A DNA stretch of 64,000 nucleotides from Streptomyces olivochromogenes (lineage in GTDB: Bacteria; Actinomycetota; Actinomycetes; Streptomycetales; Streptomycetaceae): the NCBI RefSeq assembly GCF_001514115.1, contig NZ_KQ948461.1, positions 297,783 through 361,782 on the forward strand. Reading direction: 5' to 3'. Positions 32,775 through 41,935 of the stretch are shown piece by piece. The notes beneath the pieces are model-generated. The model was not told the DNA's origin and did no database searches. It saw nothing but the letters and a program-made list of their open reading frames with translations. A program made the position numbers and the translations under genes. Position 1 is the stretch's first letter. Each line of letters starts with the position of its first letter.

Positions 32775-34572
32775 GCGACTGCTCCCGGGCTGACATGCGG
32801 TGAGGCCGGGCGGGCGTCGGTCCGGGCTTGGCGCGGTCTTGTATCAGTGACGCGGCGGCGGCCACCAAGGACATCGCGATGGCCAAGGCGAAGACCACGA
32901 CCAGGCCGTGGTGGAAGGGGCCGGATATCAGGTGCGGGAAGAACTCCCGTCCGGTCACGGTACGGGCGTCGGCCGGCGACAGCTGCGCGAGCAGGTGGGG
33001 GCCGAGCAGTTGTTTGACGGGGTTGTAGCCGAGGAAGGCGGCGAAGAGCGTGCCGACCGGGGGCAGGGCGGCGGCCGCGTGTGCGGGGCCGGGCGGCACG
33101 CCCTGGGAGGTCAGCCCGGATGTGAGGGTGTGCGGCAGGGATCCGGCGAGCCCGGCGATCATGAGGGAGAAGAAGACACCTATGGACAGCACCATCCCGG
33201 CGTTCTGGAAGGTGGCCCGCATGCCGGAGGCCGCCCCACGGGCCTCGGGCGGCACGTTCGACATGATGATGGAGGTGTTCGGCGCCGCGAACAGACCGCC
33301 GCCCAGTCCGTTGAGGAAGACGAGCAAGGCGAAGAGCGGATAGCCGAAGTCCGTCGGCAGCACCAGTAGCCCGGCGAACGAGGCCGCCATCACGATGAAC
33401 CCGGAGACGGCGAACGGCCGCGCCCCGAACCGGTCCGACAGATACCCGGCGACCGGCCCGGCGATCAGGAACCCGATGGTCAGCGGGACGAGGTAGATAC
33501 CCGCCCACAGCGGGGTGTTGGCGTAGTCGTACCCGTGCAGCGGCAGCCAGATCCCCTGCAGCCAGATGATCAGCATGAACTGGAGGCCGCCGCGGGCGAT
33601 GGAGCCGAGCAGCGTGGCCGCGTTGCCGCCCGCGAAGGCGGCGTTGCGGAAGAGCCGCAGCGGGAACATCGGGTCGTCCGACCGGGTTTCGACCAGCCAG
33701 AAGACGGCGAGCACGGCGACCCCGCCGGTCAGCCCGGCGAGCACCCAGGGATTCGTCCAGCCCATGGTGTGTCCGCCGTACGGCTGAATCCCGTAGGTGA
33801 TCGCGGCGAGCAGGGCCGTCAGCCCGACGGCGAAGGTGACGTTGCCCCACCAGTCGATGCGGGCGGGCCTGCGTATGCCGGCTTCGTGCAGGGAGCGGTA
33901 GGCCCAGACCGTGCCGGCGAGCCCGATGGGCACGTTGACCCAGAAGACCGACCGCCAGTCCCACTCCGCCAGCAGCCCGCCGAGCACCAGCCCGACGAAC
34001 GAGCCCGCGATACCGGCGACCATGTTGACGCCGAGCGCCATGCCGCGTTGCCGGGCCGGGAAGGCGTCGGTGATGATCGCGGCGGAGTTGGCCATGAGCA
34101 TCGCGCCGCCGATTGCCTGGACCACCCGCCAGCCGATCAGCCAGAGGGCACCGGGGCCACCGTGGAGCGGGTCCAGGGAGAGCACCACCGAGGTGACGGT
34201 GAAGATCAGGAAGCCTGCGTTGTAGATCCGTACGCGGCCCCAGATGTCGCCGAGGCGGCCGAGGGTGACCACCAGCACAGCCATGATGAGCATGTAACCC
34301 ATCAGCATCCACAGGAGATAGCTGACGTTGCCGGGCTGGAGCGGTTCCAGATGGATGCCGTTGAAGATGGCGGGCAGCGAGATCAGCACGATCGAGGCGT
34401 TGACCGTCGCGATGAGCGTGCCGAGGGTGGTGTTGGACAGTGCCACCCACTTGTAGCGCGGATGGTCCACCGCGATGTGGCGGGTGTGTCTCGGCGGGGG
34501 CTGCCGGACTCGGCCCACGTCGTCCCGGGCGAGCGTCAAGTGCCGCCCCTTCTTCGGCATGGACTGCTTCAC
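32611..34572 (-). CDS. MFS transporter, DHA2 (14-segment) drug exporter type
   Basis: A 653-residue protein with a GTG start and GAGGTG upstream. About 14 membrane segments span residues 45-595. GRLGDIWGRVRIYNAGFLI is the motif-A loop and WRVVQAIGGAMLMANSAAII is the antiporter-type motif. The last 60 residues are Arg/Cys-rich (CRADRNCRRGRCRCRPRARS). They are encoded opposite the tetR 3' end and look like read-through into non-native sequence. It sits directly after the P450 redox genes and may export the P450 product. Confidence 0.85.
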   Translation of the reverse strand: MKQSMPKKGRHLTLARDDVGRVRQPPPRHTRHIAVDHPRYKWVALSNTTLGTLIATVNASIVLISLPAIFNGIHLEPLQPGNVSYLLWMLMGYMLIMAVLVVTLGRLGDIWGRVRIYNAGFLIFTVTSVVLSLDPLHGGPGALWLIGWRVVQAIGGAMLMANSAAIITDAFPARQRGMALGVNMVAGIAGSFVGLVLGGLLAEWDWRSVFWVNVPIGLAGTVWAYRSLHEAGIRRPARIDWWGNVTFAVGLTALLAAITYGIQPYGGHTMGWTNPWVLAGLTGGVAVLAVFWLVETRSDDPMFPLRLFRNAAFAGGNAATLLGSIARGGLQFMLIIWLQGIWLPLHGYDYANTPLWAGIYLVPLTIGFLIAGPVAGYLSDRFGARPFAVSGFIVMAASFAGLLVLPTDFGYPLFALLVFLNGLGGGLFAAPNTSIIMSNVPPEARGAASGMRATFQNAGMVLSIGVFFSLMIAGLAGSLPHTLTSGLTSQGVPPGPAHAAAALPPVGTLFAAFLGYNPVKQLLGPHLLAQLSPADARTVTGREFFPHLISGPFHHGLVVVFALAIAMSLVAAAASLIQDRAKPGPTPARPHRMSAREQSLTRPCVCRADRNCRRGRCRCRPRARSAVLRASSSDRRSGAPRGLRGWLPAGRGR

Positions 34573-34588
34573 GGCTCACCTCGGCTCG

Positions 34589-34981
34589 TCATGACGAAGC
34601 CGCCATGTGACATCCGCGCCCGGAGGGTCGGTGCCGTGCACCTGGATATGTCCGCGTGGCGATGACCAGGCCGTCGAAGTCGATCCGCTCGCCGCCGGCC
34701 AGTACGACCTGTCGGTCGGTCATGTCCAGGGCCACGGCGGTGTGGGTGAGCATCAGGGTGAGGCCTGGCGCTGCCGGCGCGTTCCGGTCGCGCAGGAAGA
34801 CGCGTTCCGGTGGCCAGGCGCCGGAGAGAACCTGCTTGGACAGTGGCGGCCGGTCGTACGGGATGTGGGGCTCGTCCCCGATGAGGGTCAGCGCGCCGTC
34901 GTAGCCCCGGTGGCGCAGGAATTCGGCCGCGGACAGTCCGGCGGCCGAGGCCCCGACGATGGCAATGCTGGGGAGCGTCAT
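34589..34981 (-). pseudogene. Truncated ferredoxin reductase (FAD-binding N-terminal part only)
   Basis: A 130-residue frame starting MTLPSIAIVGASAAGLSAAE, with the FAD GxGxxG motif and PHIPYDRPPLSKQVLSGAWP typical of ferredoxin-NAD reductases of P450 systems. It is normal up to FDGLVIATRTYPGA, about residue 115. It then changes to unrelated residues and stops. The NAD-binding and C-terminal domains (about 280 residues) are absent, and the MFS gene begins 16 bp later. A deletion joining the reductase to the MFS gene is the simplest reading. The fragment is unlikely to transfer electrons. Confidence 0.8.
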
Positions 34982-35129
34982 GACGGTGCCATCACGCCGG
35001 AGGGCTGGTCCGCTCACGGCGGGGCCGCACGCTGGCGATGAACATCGGAATGCCTCCTCTGGTTTTCCCCAAGGGCGGCTGGTCGGGCCGCCCCTTCTGG
35101 GTCCGGCAGCGGCGGGAAACGGGCCCGGG

Positions 35130-35327
35130 TCAGGATTCCGTGACGGTGATGGCCCACGACGGGCAGCTCGCGGCGGCCTCGCGGGCGGCCTCGCGCAGCT
35201 CGGGCGGTGGAACATCGGTGCGCAGAATGACGATGCCGTCTTCTTCGCGCTGGTCGAACACCTCCGGCACGGCGAGCACGCACATCCCTGACGCGATGCA
35301 TTTGTCCTGGTCGACGCTGATGCGCAT
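35130..35327 (-). CDS. 3Fe-4S ferredoxin
   Basis: A 65-residue protein with GGAGG upstream of the ATG. The cluster cysteines are Cys10, Cys16 (CIASGMC) and Cys55 (SCPSWAI). The position that would be the fourth ligand is Ala13, the pattern of 3Fe-4S ferredoxins encoded beside Streptomyces P450 genes. It would carry electrons to the P450 encoded 56 bp upstream. Its reductase partner here is truncated, so another reductase must supply electrons. Confidence 0.9.
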   Translation of the reverse strand: MRISVDQDKCIASGMCVLAVPEVFDQREEDGIVILRTDVPPPELREAAREAAASCPSWAITVTES

Positions 35328-35383
35328 GACGACCTCCTGGGTGCGGTCCGGTGATTCGGTGGGCCGGTCGTTCGAAGAGGGCC

Positions 35384-36628
35384 TCACCAGGTCACGGGGA
35401 GTTTGTAGACGCCGTAGACCAGTCCGTCGCTCTTGAACGGCAGCTGATCGAGGTCCACGGCGAGGCGCAGGGTGGGGATGCGCCGGTAGAGGGTGGCGTA
35501 GACGACCTGGAGTTCCACTCTGGCCAGTGGCTGTCCGAGGCACTGGTGCACTCCGAAGCCGAAGGCGAGGTGTTGGCGGGTCCCGCGGTCGATGTCCAGC
35601 CGATCGGGATCGGGGAAGACCGACGTGTCCCGGTTGGCCGCGTCGTTGGCCAGGATCACGCCGTCACCGGCGCGGATGACCACGTCCCCGAAGTCGATGT
35701 CGGCCAGTGCCACCCGGCGCCGTCCGGTGTGGACGATGGACAGGTAGCGCAGCAGCTCTTCGACCGCGCTGGCGATCAGGCCGGGGTCGCCGGTTTCGCG
35801 GAGCGCCGCAAGCTGGTCGGGGTGCTGCAGCAGCGCCAGCGTGCCCAGCGCGATCATGTTCGCGGTTGTTTCATGCCCGGCTGTCAGCAACAGCGTGCCC
35901 ATGGCCGCCGCGACGCGCGTGGAGATCTCGCCGGTGGCCACCTGCTCGACGGCCAGCTTGGAGAGCAGGTCGTCGCCGGGGTGCGCGAGCTTCTCGGTGA
36001 CCAGTGATTCCAGATAGTGCACCAGCTTGTCGATGGCTTCTCCGGCCGCCTTCGGTGATGTGTCGCGCTTGACCAGGATCCGGCTGTTGCTCTGGAAGAA
36101 GCCGTGGTCGGCATAGGGCACGCCGAGCAGTTCACAGATCACACGTGAGGGCACCGGGAGGGCGAACTCCTCGACGAGGTCCACCGGCTTGGGTGCTGTC
36201 AGCATCGCGTCGATCAACTCGTCCACGATCCGCTGGATCGCCGGCCGCAGGGCCTCGACCCGTTTGATGGCGAACCGGGCGGTCACCATGCGGCGCAGCC
36301 GGGCGTGGTCGGGGTCGTCCATGTTGATGAAGGTCGGCGCCCGCTTCCTGCGTTCGAGCGCGCCGGCGCTGACGTGCGGGTAGCCGGGGTGCGTGTTGTC
36401 GGAGCTGATGCAGGGGTCGGACAGCAGAGCACGCTCGTCGTCGTAGCGGGTCACCAGCCATGGAGTGCTGCCGTCCCAGAGCCGGACCCGGCTGATCCGG
36501 CCTTCGGTCTGCAGCGCTCGCAGAGCCGGAGGTGGGTCGAAGGGGCAGCCGGACGCCCGGGCCATCGGGTACTCGGGTATCCCGGCCGGGGCGGTGGCCG
36601 TGGGCGAGGGGGCCGCTGGGTGGGTCAT
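35384..36628 (-). CDS. Cytochrome P450 (CYP105-like)
   Basis: A 414-residue soluble P450. The I-helix oxygen-binding motif is AGHETT (250-255), the ExxR motif is ELLR (291-294), and the heme loop FGFGVHQCLGQPLA has Cys363 as the iron ligand. The sequence resembles the CYP105 group, which hydroxylates diverse xenobiotics and macrolides. The ATG at 36628 is preferred because AGGAGG lies nine bases upstream; an in-frame GTG at 36637 falls within that site. It is followed by its ferredoxin gene and preceded by tetR. Confidence 0.92.
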   Translation of the reverse strand: MTHPAAPSPTATAPAGIPEYPMARASGCPFDPPPALRALQTEGRISRVRLWDGSTPWLVTRYDDERALLSDPCISSDNTHPGYPHVSAGALERRKRAPTFINMDDPDHARLRRMVTARFAIKRVEALRPAIQRIVDELIDAMLTAPKPVDLVEEFALPVPSRVICELLGVPYADHGFFQSNSRILVKRDTSPKAAGEAIDKLVHYLESLVTEKLAHPGDDLLSKLAVEQVATGEISTRVAAAMGTLLLTAGHETTANMIALGTLALLQHPDQLAALRETGDPGLIASAVEELLRYLSIVHTGRRRVALADIDFGDVVIRAGDGVILANDAANRDTSVFPDPDRLDIDRGTRQHLAFGFGVHQCLGQPLARVELQVVYATLYRRIPTLRLAVDLDQLPFKSDGLVYGVYKLPVTW

Positions 36629-36775
36629 GGGTGACACCTCCTCGGGTTGCTCGCCGAACGAGTGTTCAGTAAGTTGCCAAACACATGTTAGTCGATTCCG
36701 GCAATACGGGCAAAAGGCTCTTTTCCTGCTCTTTGAAACGCTTGCGGTGCCCGGACTCCCGGCCCGCCGGAGACC

Positions 36776-37423
36776 TCAACTGCCGTCGAACACCAGCGAC
36801 AGCAGTTCGTCCACGAGTTCCAATACCAGGGCCTCGGCGTCCTTGCGTGGGTGGCGGGTGTGCGACAGCGCCACGGTCCCGTGCGCGCCGACGAGCAGCA
36901 TGATGGCCGCCCGCTCGGTCGGCAGTCGCAATCGCGCCCCCGCCTGTTCGCAGGCGGTCAGGGAGGCGGTCAGTTCGCCGATCACCCTCCAGAGCGGAGC
37001 TCGGCCTCCCTTGGCGAAACGCACCCCGAACATCACGCGGTAGTGGCCCGGGTTGGCCATCGTGTAGCGACAGAACGCGTGCAACTGTGCCCGTAGCCGA
37101 CCAAGCGGATCGGTTGTCGCCACGGCGTCCTGAGCCTGGCGCATGAGGTCGATCAGCTGGTCGTACTCGTGGTCGAGCACCGCGTCGATCAGCTCGGATT
37201 TGTCATGGAAATGCCCATAGATGCTGGCCGGTGCGATGCCGACCTCCCGGGCGACACCTCGCAGCGTGAAGCCGTCCTCGGTGCCGAGCTCGCCGAGTAG
37301 CCGACTGGCGCCCTCCAGGATCTCGGCGCGCAGCCGCTCGCCGCGCCCCCAGGGATTGCGCGCCCTCCCGCGACCGGCACCGGCGGGGGACTTCGCGACC
37401 TTGCCGGCATCTTCCCCGGCCAT
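36776..37423 (-). CDS. TetR-family regulator of the P450 cluster
   Basis: A 215-residue protein starting [20 protein letters not shown], with a basic N-terminal arm. The helix-turn-helix is [20 protein letters not shown], and the C-terminal domain is of the WHG type found in many actinobacterial TetRs. It is located 147 bp upstream of the P450 gene in the same orientation and likely controls it. The ligand is unknown. Confidence 0.87.
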
Positions 37424-38027
37424 GAGGGCACCCTCTCTCGACTTCCCCACAGTCACCCATATTGCATCAAATCGTGGTGAAGCGTGGTGAGTGGGCGGCC
37501 GGGGCCGGGCCCTGTGACTTGCTCGTGTCCAGCGTGCAGAACACGAGGCGACTCGCGGGGGTTCAACCAATGGGCCGCTCAGCGTCTTGAACATCGTCCG
37601 GAGCCACGGCTGAACGCCGCGATCCCGGGCGCCGGGGCAGGCCGGGATCGGAGGCCTGAGCGGGAGCGGCCGGTCCGCTCGGTGCTGCCAGGACGGTGAT
37701 CAGGGCGAGCCGCAGGATGAGCGGCAGGCCGCCGAGGACGACGTCGTCGGAAGTCGGGCGCGACAGGCTGGAGTTGGCGGCCTCCGCATGGAGTGGGGTC
37801 AGCGGGGGAGAGCGGGTGGTGAGCGGGGCCCGTCGCGAGGGGGAGCAGGCCATCGAGATTGCCGCTATATCCCGGATCGATGGATTGCTTTCTTCGTCGG
37901 AGAACTGGCGGCAGACGTGGGCGTCAACAAGCCCGTCCAGCCGCGCCCGGCGACAGACCGCCGCCACCCTGCGAACCGTGTCATTTCGGCGAGCGCTCCT
38001 GCGCTCGTCGCCGTGCGAGGCGCGACG
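37424..38027. other. 604-bp stretch without a credible gene
   Basis: Several overlapping frames of 70-130 codons exist on both strands, but none has a good ribosome-binding site, recognisable motifs or balanced composition. It may hold decayed sequence. I see no repeats or strong hairpins. Confidence 0.5.
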
Positions 38028-38234
38028 TCAGTTCGCGGCCTCGGTCAAAAGGGCGCGCGCCTTGCGTTCGACCAGGACCGGAACGAAATCGCGCACGGGC
38101 CGCTCACTGAAGGCGGCGTGTGCCGTGGCTACAGCCGCTTCGACCTGCTCGGGCGTGCACGTCTCGTCGTAGGCACTCGTGAGACGTTCGACGACTCCGC
38201 GGATGGCGTCTTCCTCGCGCGTCTCGACAGCCAT
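38028..38234 (-). CDS. Small protein, three-helix-bundle type (68 aa)
   Basis: A 68-residue protein: MAVETREEDAIRGVVERLTS is followed by helices around CTPEQVEAAVATAHAAF and DFVPVLVERKARALL. AGGGGA lies upstream. The pattern matches the short three-helix-bundle (DUF3562-like) proteins of Actinobacteria. Its start is 28 bp after the stop of the DUF5519-like gene, so the two probably form an operon. The function is unknown. Confidence 0.7.
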   Translation of the reverse strand: MAVETREEDAIRGVVERLTSAYDETCTPEQVEAAVATAHAAFSERPVRDFVPVLVERKARALLTEAAN

Positions 38235-38262
38235 GACGTCCCCTGCCCGAAAGATGTGCTCC

Positions 38263-38658
38263 TCAGCTTCCGCTGGAATCGTCACGCGGAAGCGCCATGT
38301 CCTGGTGATCATTGCACTTGGCCGGCGGCGTATCGCGGGAAACCGGCCACGTCTGATGGGCCTGAAGAGCGACGCTCACCAGGGCCGGCAGCAGGTCCAT
38401 GTCTGTCTCGACTTCGCGGCGTATCGTCACCCAACGCGAGCCGGGCACCGAACGGATCGCGGTTGCGCCCCTGAGGTGGTCTTCGAAACGCTTGATGGCA
38501 CGGGCGGTGAGGTGCAGGTCAACGTCCTGGTCCGTAGGGAAGTGGACGATCTCGTCCTGGACCGAGCGCAGCGCCCGCCCCGTGCCACAGCTTGACGGTG
38601 TCTCGGCGAGGTCCGGCCAACTCGCCAGTTGCGCCATGGCACGCAAGGCCACCGTCAT
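38263..38658 (-). CDS. DUF5519 / luciferase-domain-like protein
   Basis: A 131-residue protein starting MTVALRAMAQLASWPDLAET. The pattern PSSCGTGRALRSVQDEIVHF, DVDLHLTARAIKRFEDHL and SRWVTIRREVETDMDLL resembles the DUF5519 family. It has no signal peptide. An alternative ATG at 38694 adds 12 residues; neither start has a strong ribosome-binding site. It lies upstream of the three-helix-bundle gene. The role is unknown. Confidence 0.65.
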   Translation of the reverse strand: MTVALRAMAQLASWPDLAETPSSCGTGRALRSVQDEIVHFPTDQDVDLHLTARAIKRFEDHLRGATAIRSVPGSRWVTIRREVETDMDLLPALVSVALQAHQTWPVSRDTPPAKCNDHQDMALPRDDSSGS

Positions 38659-38850
38659 GTACCCGTTACGCCCAGCTCGCCACGAAGTCACCATGACTTG
38701 GGGAAGCCGTAACCGAGGCGTACTGCCCGAATGTCCGGATACCGGATCGCAGGCAGACGGGCTTCTGCGGCGCCGTCGGCCCCCGGAGTCCGCCGTGGGT
38801 GACGTGTCGTCACTGGTGCGGCATGTTGCGGCGGGTTGTGACGGCGTAGG

Positions 38851-39120
38851 TCAGAGCCCGCTTTCGAGGTCGATGAGGACGGCCGTAGCCGGTGAGTGTG
38901 CGCCCTCTTCGAGGAAGACGAGCCGGGAGTCGCGGATCGCGTCCTTGTAGGCCTCGGCGACGTTCGAGCGGACCACCACGTCGCGCCGACCCCACAGGAT
39001 CGATGTCCGCTTCTGGATCCCGCCGGCACGGGCGTTGAGGTAGTAGACCCGGCCGGTACGGATCGCGCGGACCATGGCGTTGGTGTGCCCGCCGTCCCCG
39101 CCCTCGCAGTGGACGATGGA
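38851..39120 (-). pseudogene. C-terminal fragment of an alpha/beta hydrolase
   Basis: The frame encodes VRAIRTGRVYYLNARAGGIQ, then ILWGRRDVVVRSNVAEAYKD and LVFLEEGAHSPATAVLI. This is the C-terminal lid-to-histidine part of an alpha/beta hydrolase (Asp in WGRRD, His in GAHSP). The nucleophile region is absent. Upstream the frame reads EMFPD and then TGA (39121-39123), where TGG would fit, and it soon reaches the neighbouring SDR gene. No start codon with a ribosome-binding site is seen. Confidence 0.6.
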
Positions 39121-39143
39121 TCAGTCGGGGAACATCTCCGGTC

Positions 39144-39971
39144 TCACGCCCCGAGCCACGAGGCGGTCAGAGCCAGTACGGCCGAGCCGTCGGCGTCGGC
39201 CAGCTTGACCGCGGTGAAGCCGGCCGCGGACTCGGAGCTCTGGTAGCGGAACCGGGGCTCGGCCGCGGTCAGCGCGCCCACGACGGTCTCCGCGCACTCC
39301 CGGGCCGACTGCGCCGCGGAGAACGCCTGCTGGGTGCGGGCCAGATAGCCGTTGATCACCGGCTGGTAGTCCCCGGCTCCGGCGACCAGGGCCTCGACAT
39401 CCCGGTCGGCCCGCACGTTCGCGACGAACTCGGTGGCCACCGCGCCGGGCTCGATCACGCTCACCGCGACACCGAGCTTGCCGACGACCGGGGCGAGACT
39501 CTCCATCCAGCCCTCGACCGCGAACTTGGCCGCGCAGTAAGCCTCGTTGAACGGCTGGCCGACCACACCTCCGACGCTGGTGACCGTGATCAGGCGCCCT
39601 TGGGCAGCGCGCAGGTGTGGCAGCGCGGCCTTGGTGACCTGGACGACTCCGAAGAAGTTGACCTCCATGACGTCGCGGACGTCGTCGACACTCTCCAGCT
39701 CGATGGTGCCGAGGTGTCCGGCCCCGGCGTTGTTGATCAGCGCGTCCAGCCGTCCGTGGTCGGCGATCACACCGTCGACGCAGGCCCTGACCGAGTCCGG
39801 ATCCGTCACGTCGAGCTGTCGGACGTCGGCGTCGGGCAGCCGCTCGAGCAGCGCTGCGGCCTTGTCGGTGTTACGCATGGTCGCGACGACCTCGTAGCCC
39901 GCCTTTGCGGCGAGTACGGCGGTTTCCAGACCGATGCCGGTCGACGTGCCGGTGACGAGGGCGATCTTCAT
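39144..39971 (-). CDS. Short-chain dehydrogenase/reductase
   Basis: A 275-residue classical SDR with GGAGG upstream of the ATG. The cofactor motif is TGTSTGIGLE, the structural motif NNAGAG, and the catalytic Ser-Tyr-Lys set lies in VTSVGG and EAYCAAK. It has a C-terminal extension typical of SDRs acting on larger hydrophobic substrates. It is divergent from a MarR gene with a dyad in the shared promoter, so it is probably inducible. Confidence 0.9.
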   Translation of the reverse strand: MKIALVTGTSTGIGLETAVLAAKAGYEVVATMRNTDKAAALLERLPDADVRQLDVTDPDSVRACVDGVIADHGRLDALINNAGAGHLGTIELESVDDVRDVMEVNFFGVVQVTKAALPHLRAAQGRLITVTSVGGVVGQPFNEAYCAAKFAVEGWMESLAPVVGKLGVAVSVIEPGAVATEFVANVRADRDVEALVAGAGDYQPVINGYLARTQQAFSAAQSARECAETVVGALTAAEPRFRYQSSESAAGFTAVKLADADGSAVLALTASWLGA

Positions 39972-39989
39972 GACGAACCTCCATGGTTG

Positions 39990-40030
39990 CGTGTACACAC
40001 ACATACTAGGGTTGTGTGTGCGTGCACGCA
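39990..40030. promoter_or_regulatory. MarR-type dyad between SDR and marR genes
   Basis: CGTGTACACACACA and TGTGTGTGCGTGCACG form an imperfect inverted repeat around ACTAGG. It lies between divergent starts at 39971 and 40049. A TAGACT -10 element at 40036-40041 puts the marR transcription start near its GTG codon. Confidence 0.6.
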
Positions 40031-40048
40031 AATTGGTAGACTCGCCTG

Positions 40049-40498
40049 GTGACGGACATCAAGCTCAAGCAGGCGGAACTGCCTGTCGAGGACCAGGCGT
40101 ACTACCGCCTCGTAGGGGTGAGCACTGCCCTCACCTCACGCGCGAGCGCCCGACTGGAGGAGGACTTCCGCCTGCCGGCCTCCTGGTTCGAGGTACTGCT
40201 CTGGCTCTACCACCAGGACGGACCGCTGTCGGCCACCGATCTCGGCTCCTGTGCGTTGATCAGCCGCAGCCAGGTCTCCCGGGTGATCGACGCTCTCCAG
40301 GCCCGCGAACTGGTCACCCGCGCCCCCTCGGCCACCGACGCCAGGTCCGTCGAGGTGACCATCACACCGCGGGGCCGCGACCTCTTCGAGCGTGCCGACG
40401 TCGCCCGCCGCGAAACCCTGTCTCCTGTCCTGGCGGACAGGCTGGACCCGGCCGAACTCGAAGAACTGGCCCGCATTCTCCTCAAGCTCAAGGGCTGA
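40049..40498 (+). CDS. MarR-family regulator
   Basis: A 149-residue protein with a GTG start lacking a Shine-Dalgarno. The winged helix is LSATDLGSCALISRSQVSRV, followed by the wing residues RAPSATDARSVEVTITPRG with the conserved DxR. Helices at both ends form the dimer interface. Its position opposite the SDR gene suggests control of that gene and of itself. Confidence 0.9.
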   Translation: MTDIKLKQAELPVEDQAYYRLVGVSTALTSRASARLEEDFRLPASWFEVLLWLYHQDGPLSATDLGSCALISRSQVSRVIDALQARELVTRAPSATDARSVEVTITPRGRDLFERADVARRETLSPVLADRLDPAELEELARILLKLKG

Positions 40499-40564
40499 CG
40501 GCGGTATCGGCCGACGCCGCCCCGGTGCGTGTCTGAGGGCGCACCGGGACCGGACCGCCGGACA

Positions 40565-40599
40565 ACGCCGGTTGAAACCGAAACGCCGGTTCAAACCGA
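40565..40599. repeat. Two 17-bp direct repeats
   Basis: ACGCCGGTTGAAACCGA (40565-40581) and ACGCCGGTTCAAACCGA (40583-40599) differ at one base. They sit at the 3' ends of marR and the LLM fragment; each GGTT/AACC can fold into a small hairpin. Confidence 0.6.
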
Positions 40600-40914
40600 G
40601 CGGTCAACGCCGACCAGCGCCGGGGCGAGCCGCTCCAGCTGGTCCACGCCCTCCGAGAAGTCGGTGCCGACCTGCGACAGCAGCGTCACGTGATCCGCGC
40701 CGGCGGCCAGGTGCTCGCGCACCTTGGCCGCGATCGCGGCCGGATCGCCGTGGCTGATGATCGCGTCCACCAGCCGGTCACTCACCTCGGCGATCTCCTG
40801 GTCCGAGTAGCCCAGCCGGGCCAGGCCGGCGGCGTACGACGGCTGGCCGAGGCCGGCCGACACCCGCTCCCGCGCGATCGCCCGCGCCCGGTCGCGGTCG
40901 CTGTCGGGGACCAC
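40591..40914 (-). pseudogene. C-terminal fragment of an F420-dependent LLM-class oxidoreductase
   Basis: The 107 residues RARAIARERVSAGLGQPSYA, then GYSDQEIAEVSDRLVDAIIS, DPAAIAAKVREHLAAGADHV and RLAPAL match the last third of F420-dependent luciferase-like enzymes. The barrel core with the cofactor site is missing. Upstream the frame is unrelated and closes with a TGA near 40961. It is probably a deletion remnant. Confidence 0.65.
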
Positions 40915-41071
40915 GCCGTCTCGTGACCGCGTTCCGCCGATACGCCGAAGCCCACCTCACCCCTTCCGGCCCGGGGAGCCCTGAGGGTGGCCCTCCCGCG
41001 TGATCCGCGGAATGACTCCGTGGCGCGGCTGGAGAATGGCTGACGGCTGGTGAATGGCTACTGGCGAACGG

Positions 41072-41623
41072 TCAGAGGATGAGCACGATCGCGGCGCCTA
41101 TCCCGCCCAGGAACAGAGCGCAGGCCGCTTCGGCCCAGCCTCCCTTGCCCCACGGGAAAAGACGGTCGACGGCCAGTTTTCCCGGACCGATGGCCGCGAC
41201 GGCGAGTGCGGTGACAGTGATACACACGCTGTACTCCACACCGCCTTGGGTGTCCCACAGTCCATGCGCCCCGCTCACGGTCGCCATGGCATTGATCATC
41301 ACGCCGATCACGGCAGCCGCCGCCAGCGGTGTGAACAGCCCCAGAGCGAAGCCGATGCCGCCCAGGAATTCGGAGCCGCCGCCTATGGCGGCGTAGACCT
41401 TTCCGGGACGGTATCCCAGCGCGGCGAATTCTTTTCCCGTAGTGGTGAGGCCTTCGCCACCGAATATGCCGAAGAGCTTCTGGGCACCGTGTGCTGCCAT
41501 GAGCAAGCCGAACGTAAGCCTGATGAGAAGCAGACCGCAGTCACCGGCGGAGACCGCTGCCCGCGCGGGGGCGTCGACTGTCGGAGCGGTGGGAGAACGC
41601 AGTCGCTGCGTTATGTAATTCAC
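41072..41623 (-). CDS. DoxX-family membrane protein
   Basis: A 183-residue protein with a GTG start and about four membrane segments. LLLIRLTFGLLMAAHGAQKL is segment 1 with the DoxX-type G-x2-K; EFLGGIGFALGLFTPLAAAA, VIGVMINAMATV and ACALFLGGIGAAIVLIL follow. DoxX-like proteins are linked to oxidative and disulfide stress and to quinone-related redox. No partner gene is adjacent. Confidence 0.85.
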   Translation of the reverse strand: MNYITQRLRSPTAPTVDAPARAAVSAGDCGLLLIRLTFGLLMAAHGAQKLFGIFGGEGLTTTGKEFAALGYRPGKVYAAIGGGSEFLGGIGFALGLFTPLAAAAVIGVMINAMATVSGAHGLWDTQGGVEYSVCITVTALAVAAIGPGKLAVDRLFPWGKGGWAEAACALFLGGIGAAIVLIL

Positions 41624-41935
41624 GGAGTGCTCTTCTCTGCAACGCGCTCCGGGACGGTACCGGCTGACCATCCAGGAACTCGCAGAGCTGGTGGTCCGGT
41701 CGCCATGGCGCGTTGAAGACCTTCAAGAACTTCAGGACGCCATGCATGGAGGGCCATAACGCTCCCGCACGCGGCCGGAAGGGAAGTTCTCGCGTCGGAT
41801 CGCGTCAGGCCACCGGTCGTTCTCTCGTGCAGCGACACGGCCGCACTCTCCCATCCTTACTCCATTCCCTTCCTCGTGGTCGAGCGTTCGACGGGGAAGG
41901 CGTGTGAGCACTACAGGCGGAATACGAATCGCGAC
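41624..41935. other. 312-bp gap without a confident gene
   Basis: A plus-strand frame ending at 41759 encodes LTIQELAELVVRSPWRVEDL and a few more residues. It looks protein-like but has no usable start and may be a leftover C-terminus. Nothing else is recognisable. Confidence 0.4.

Noticed and set aside
37563..37967. A 134-codon minus-strand frame in the gap after the P450 tetR gene
   Set aside because: No ribosome-binding site, motif or signal was found, and competing frames overlap it; recorded only as an empty stretch.
41640..41759. Protein-like text LTIQELAELVVRSPWRVEDL on the plus strand
   Set aside because: It looks like an amphipathic C-terminal remnant but has no start codon with a ribosome-binding site and overlaps the DoxX start region.
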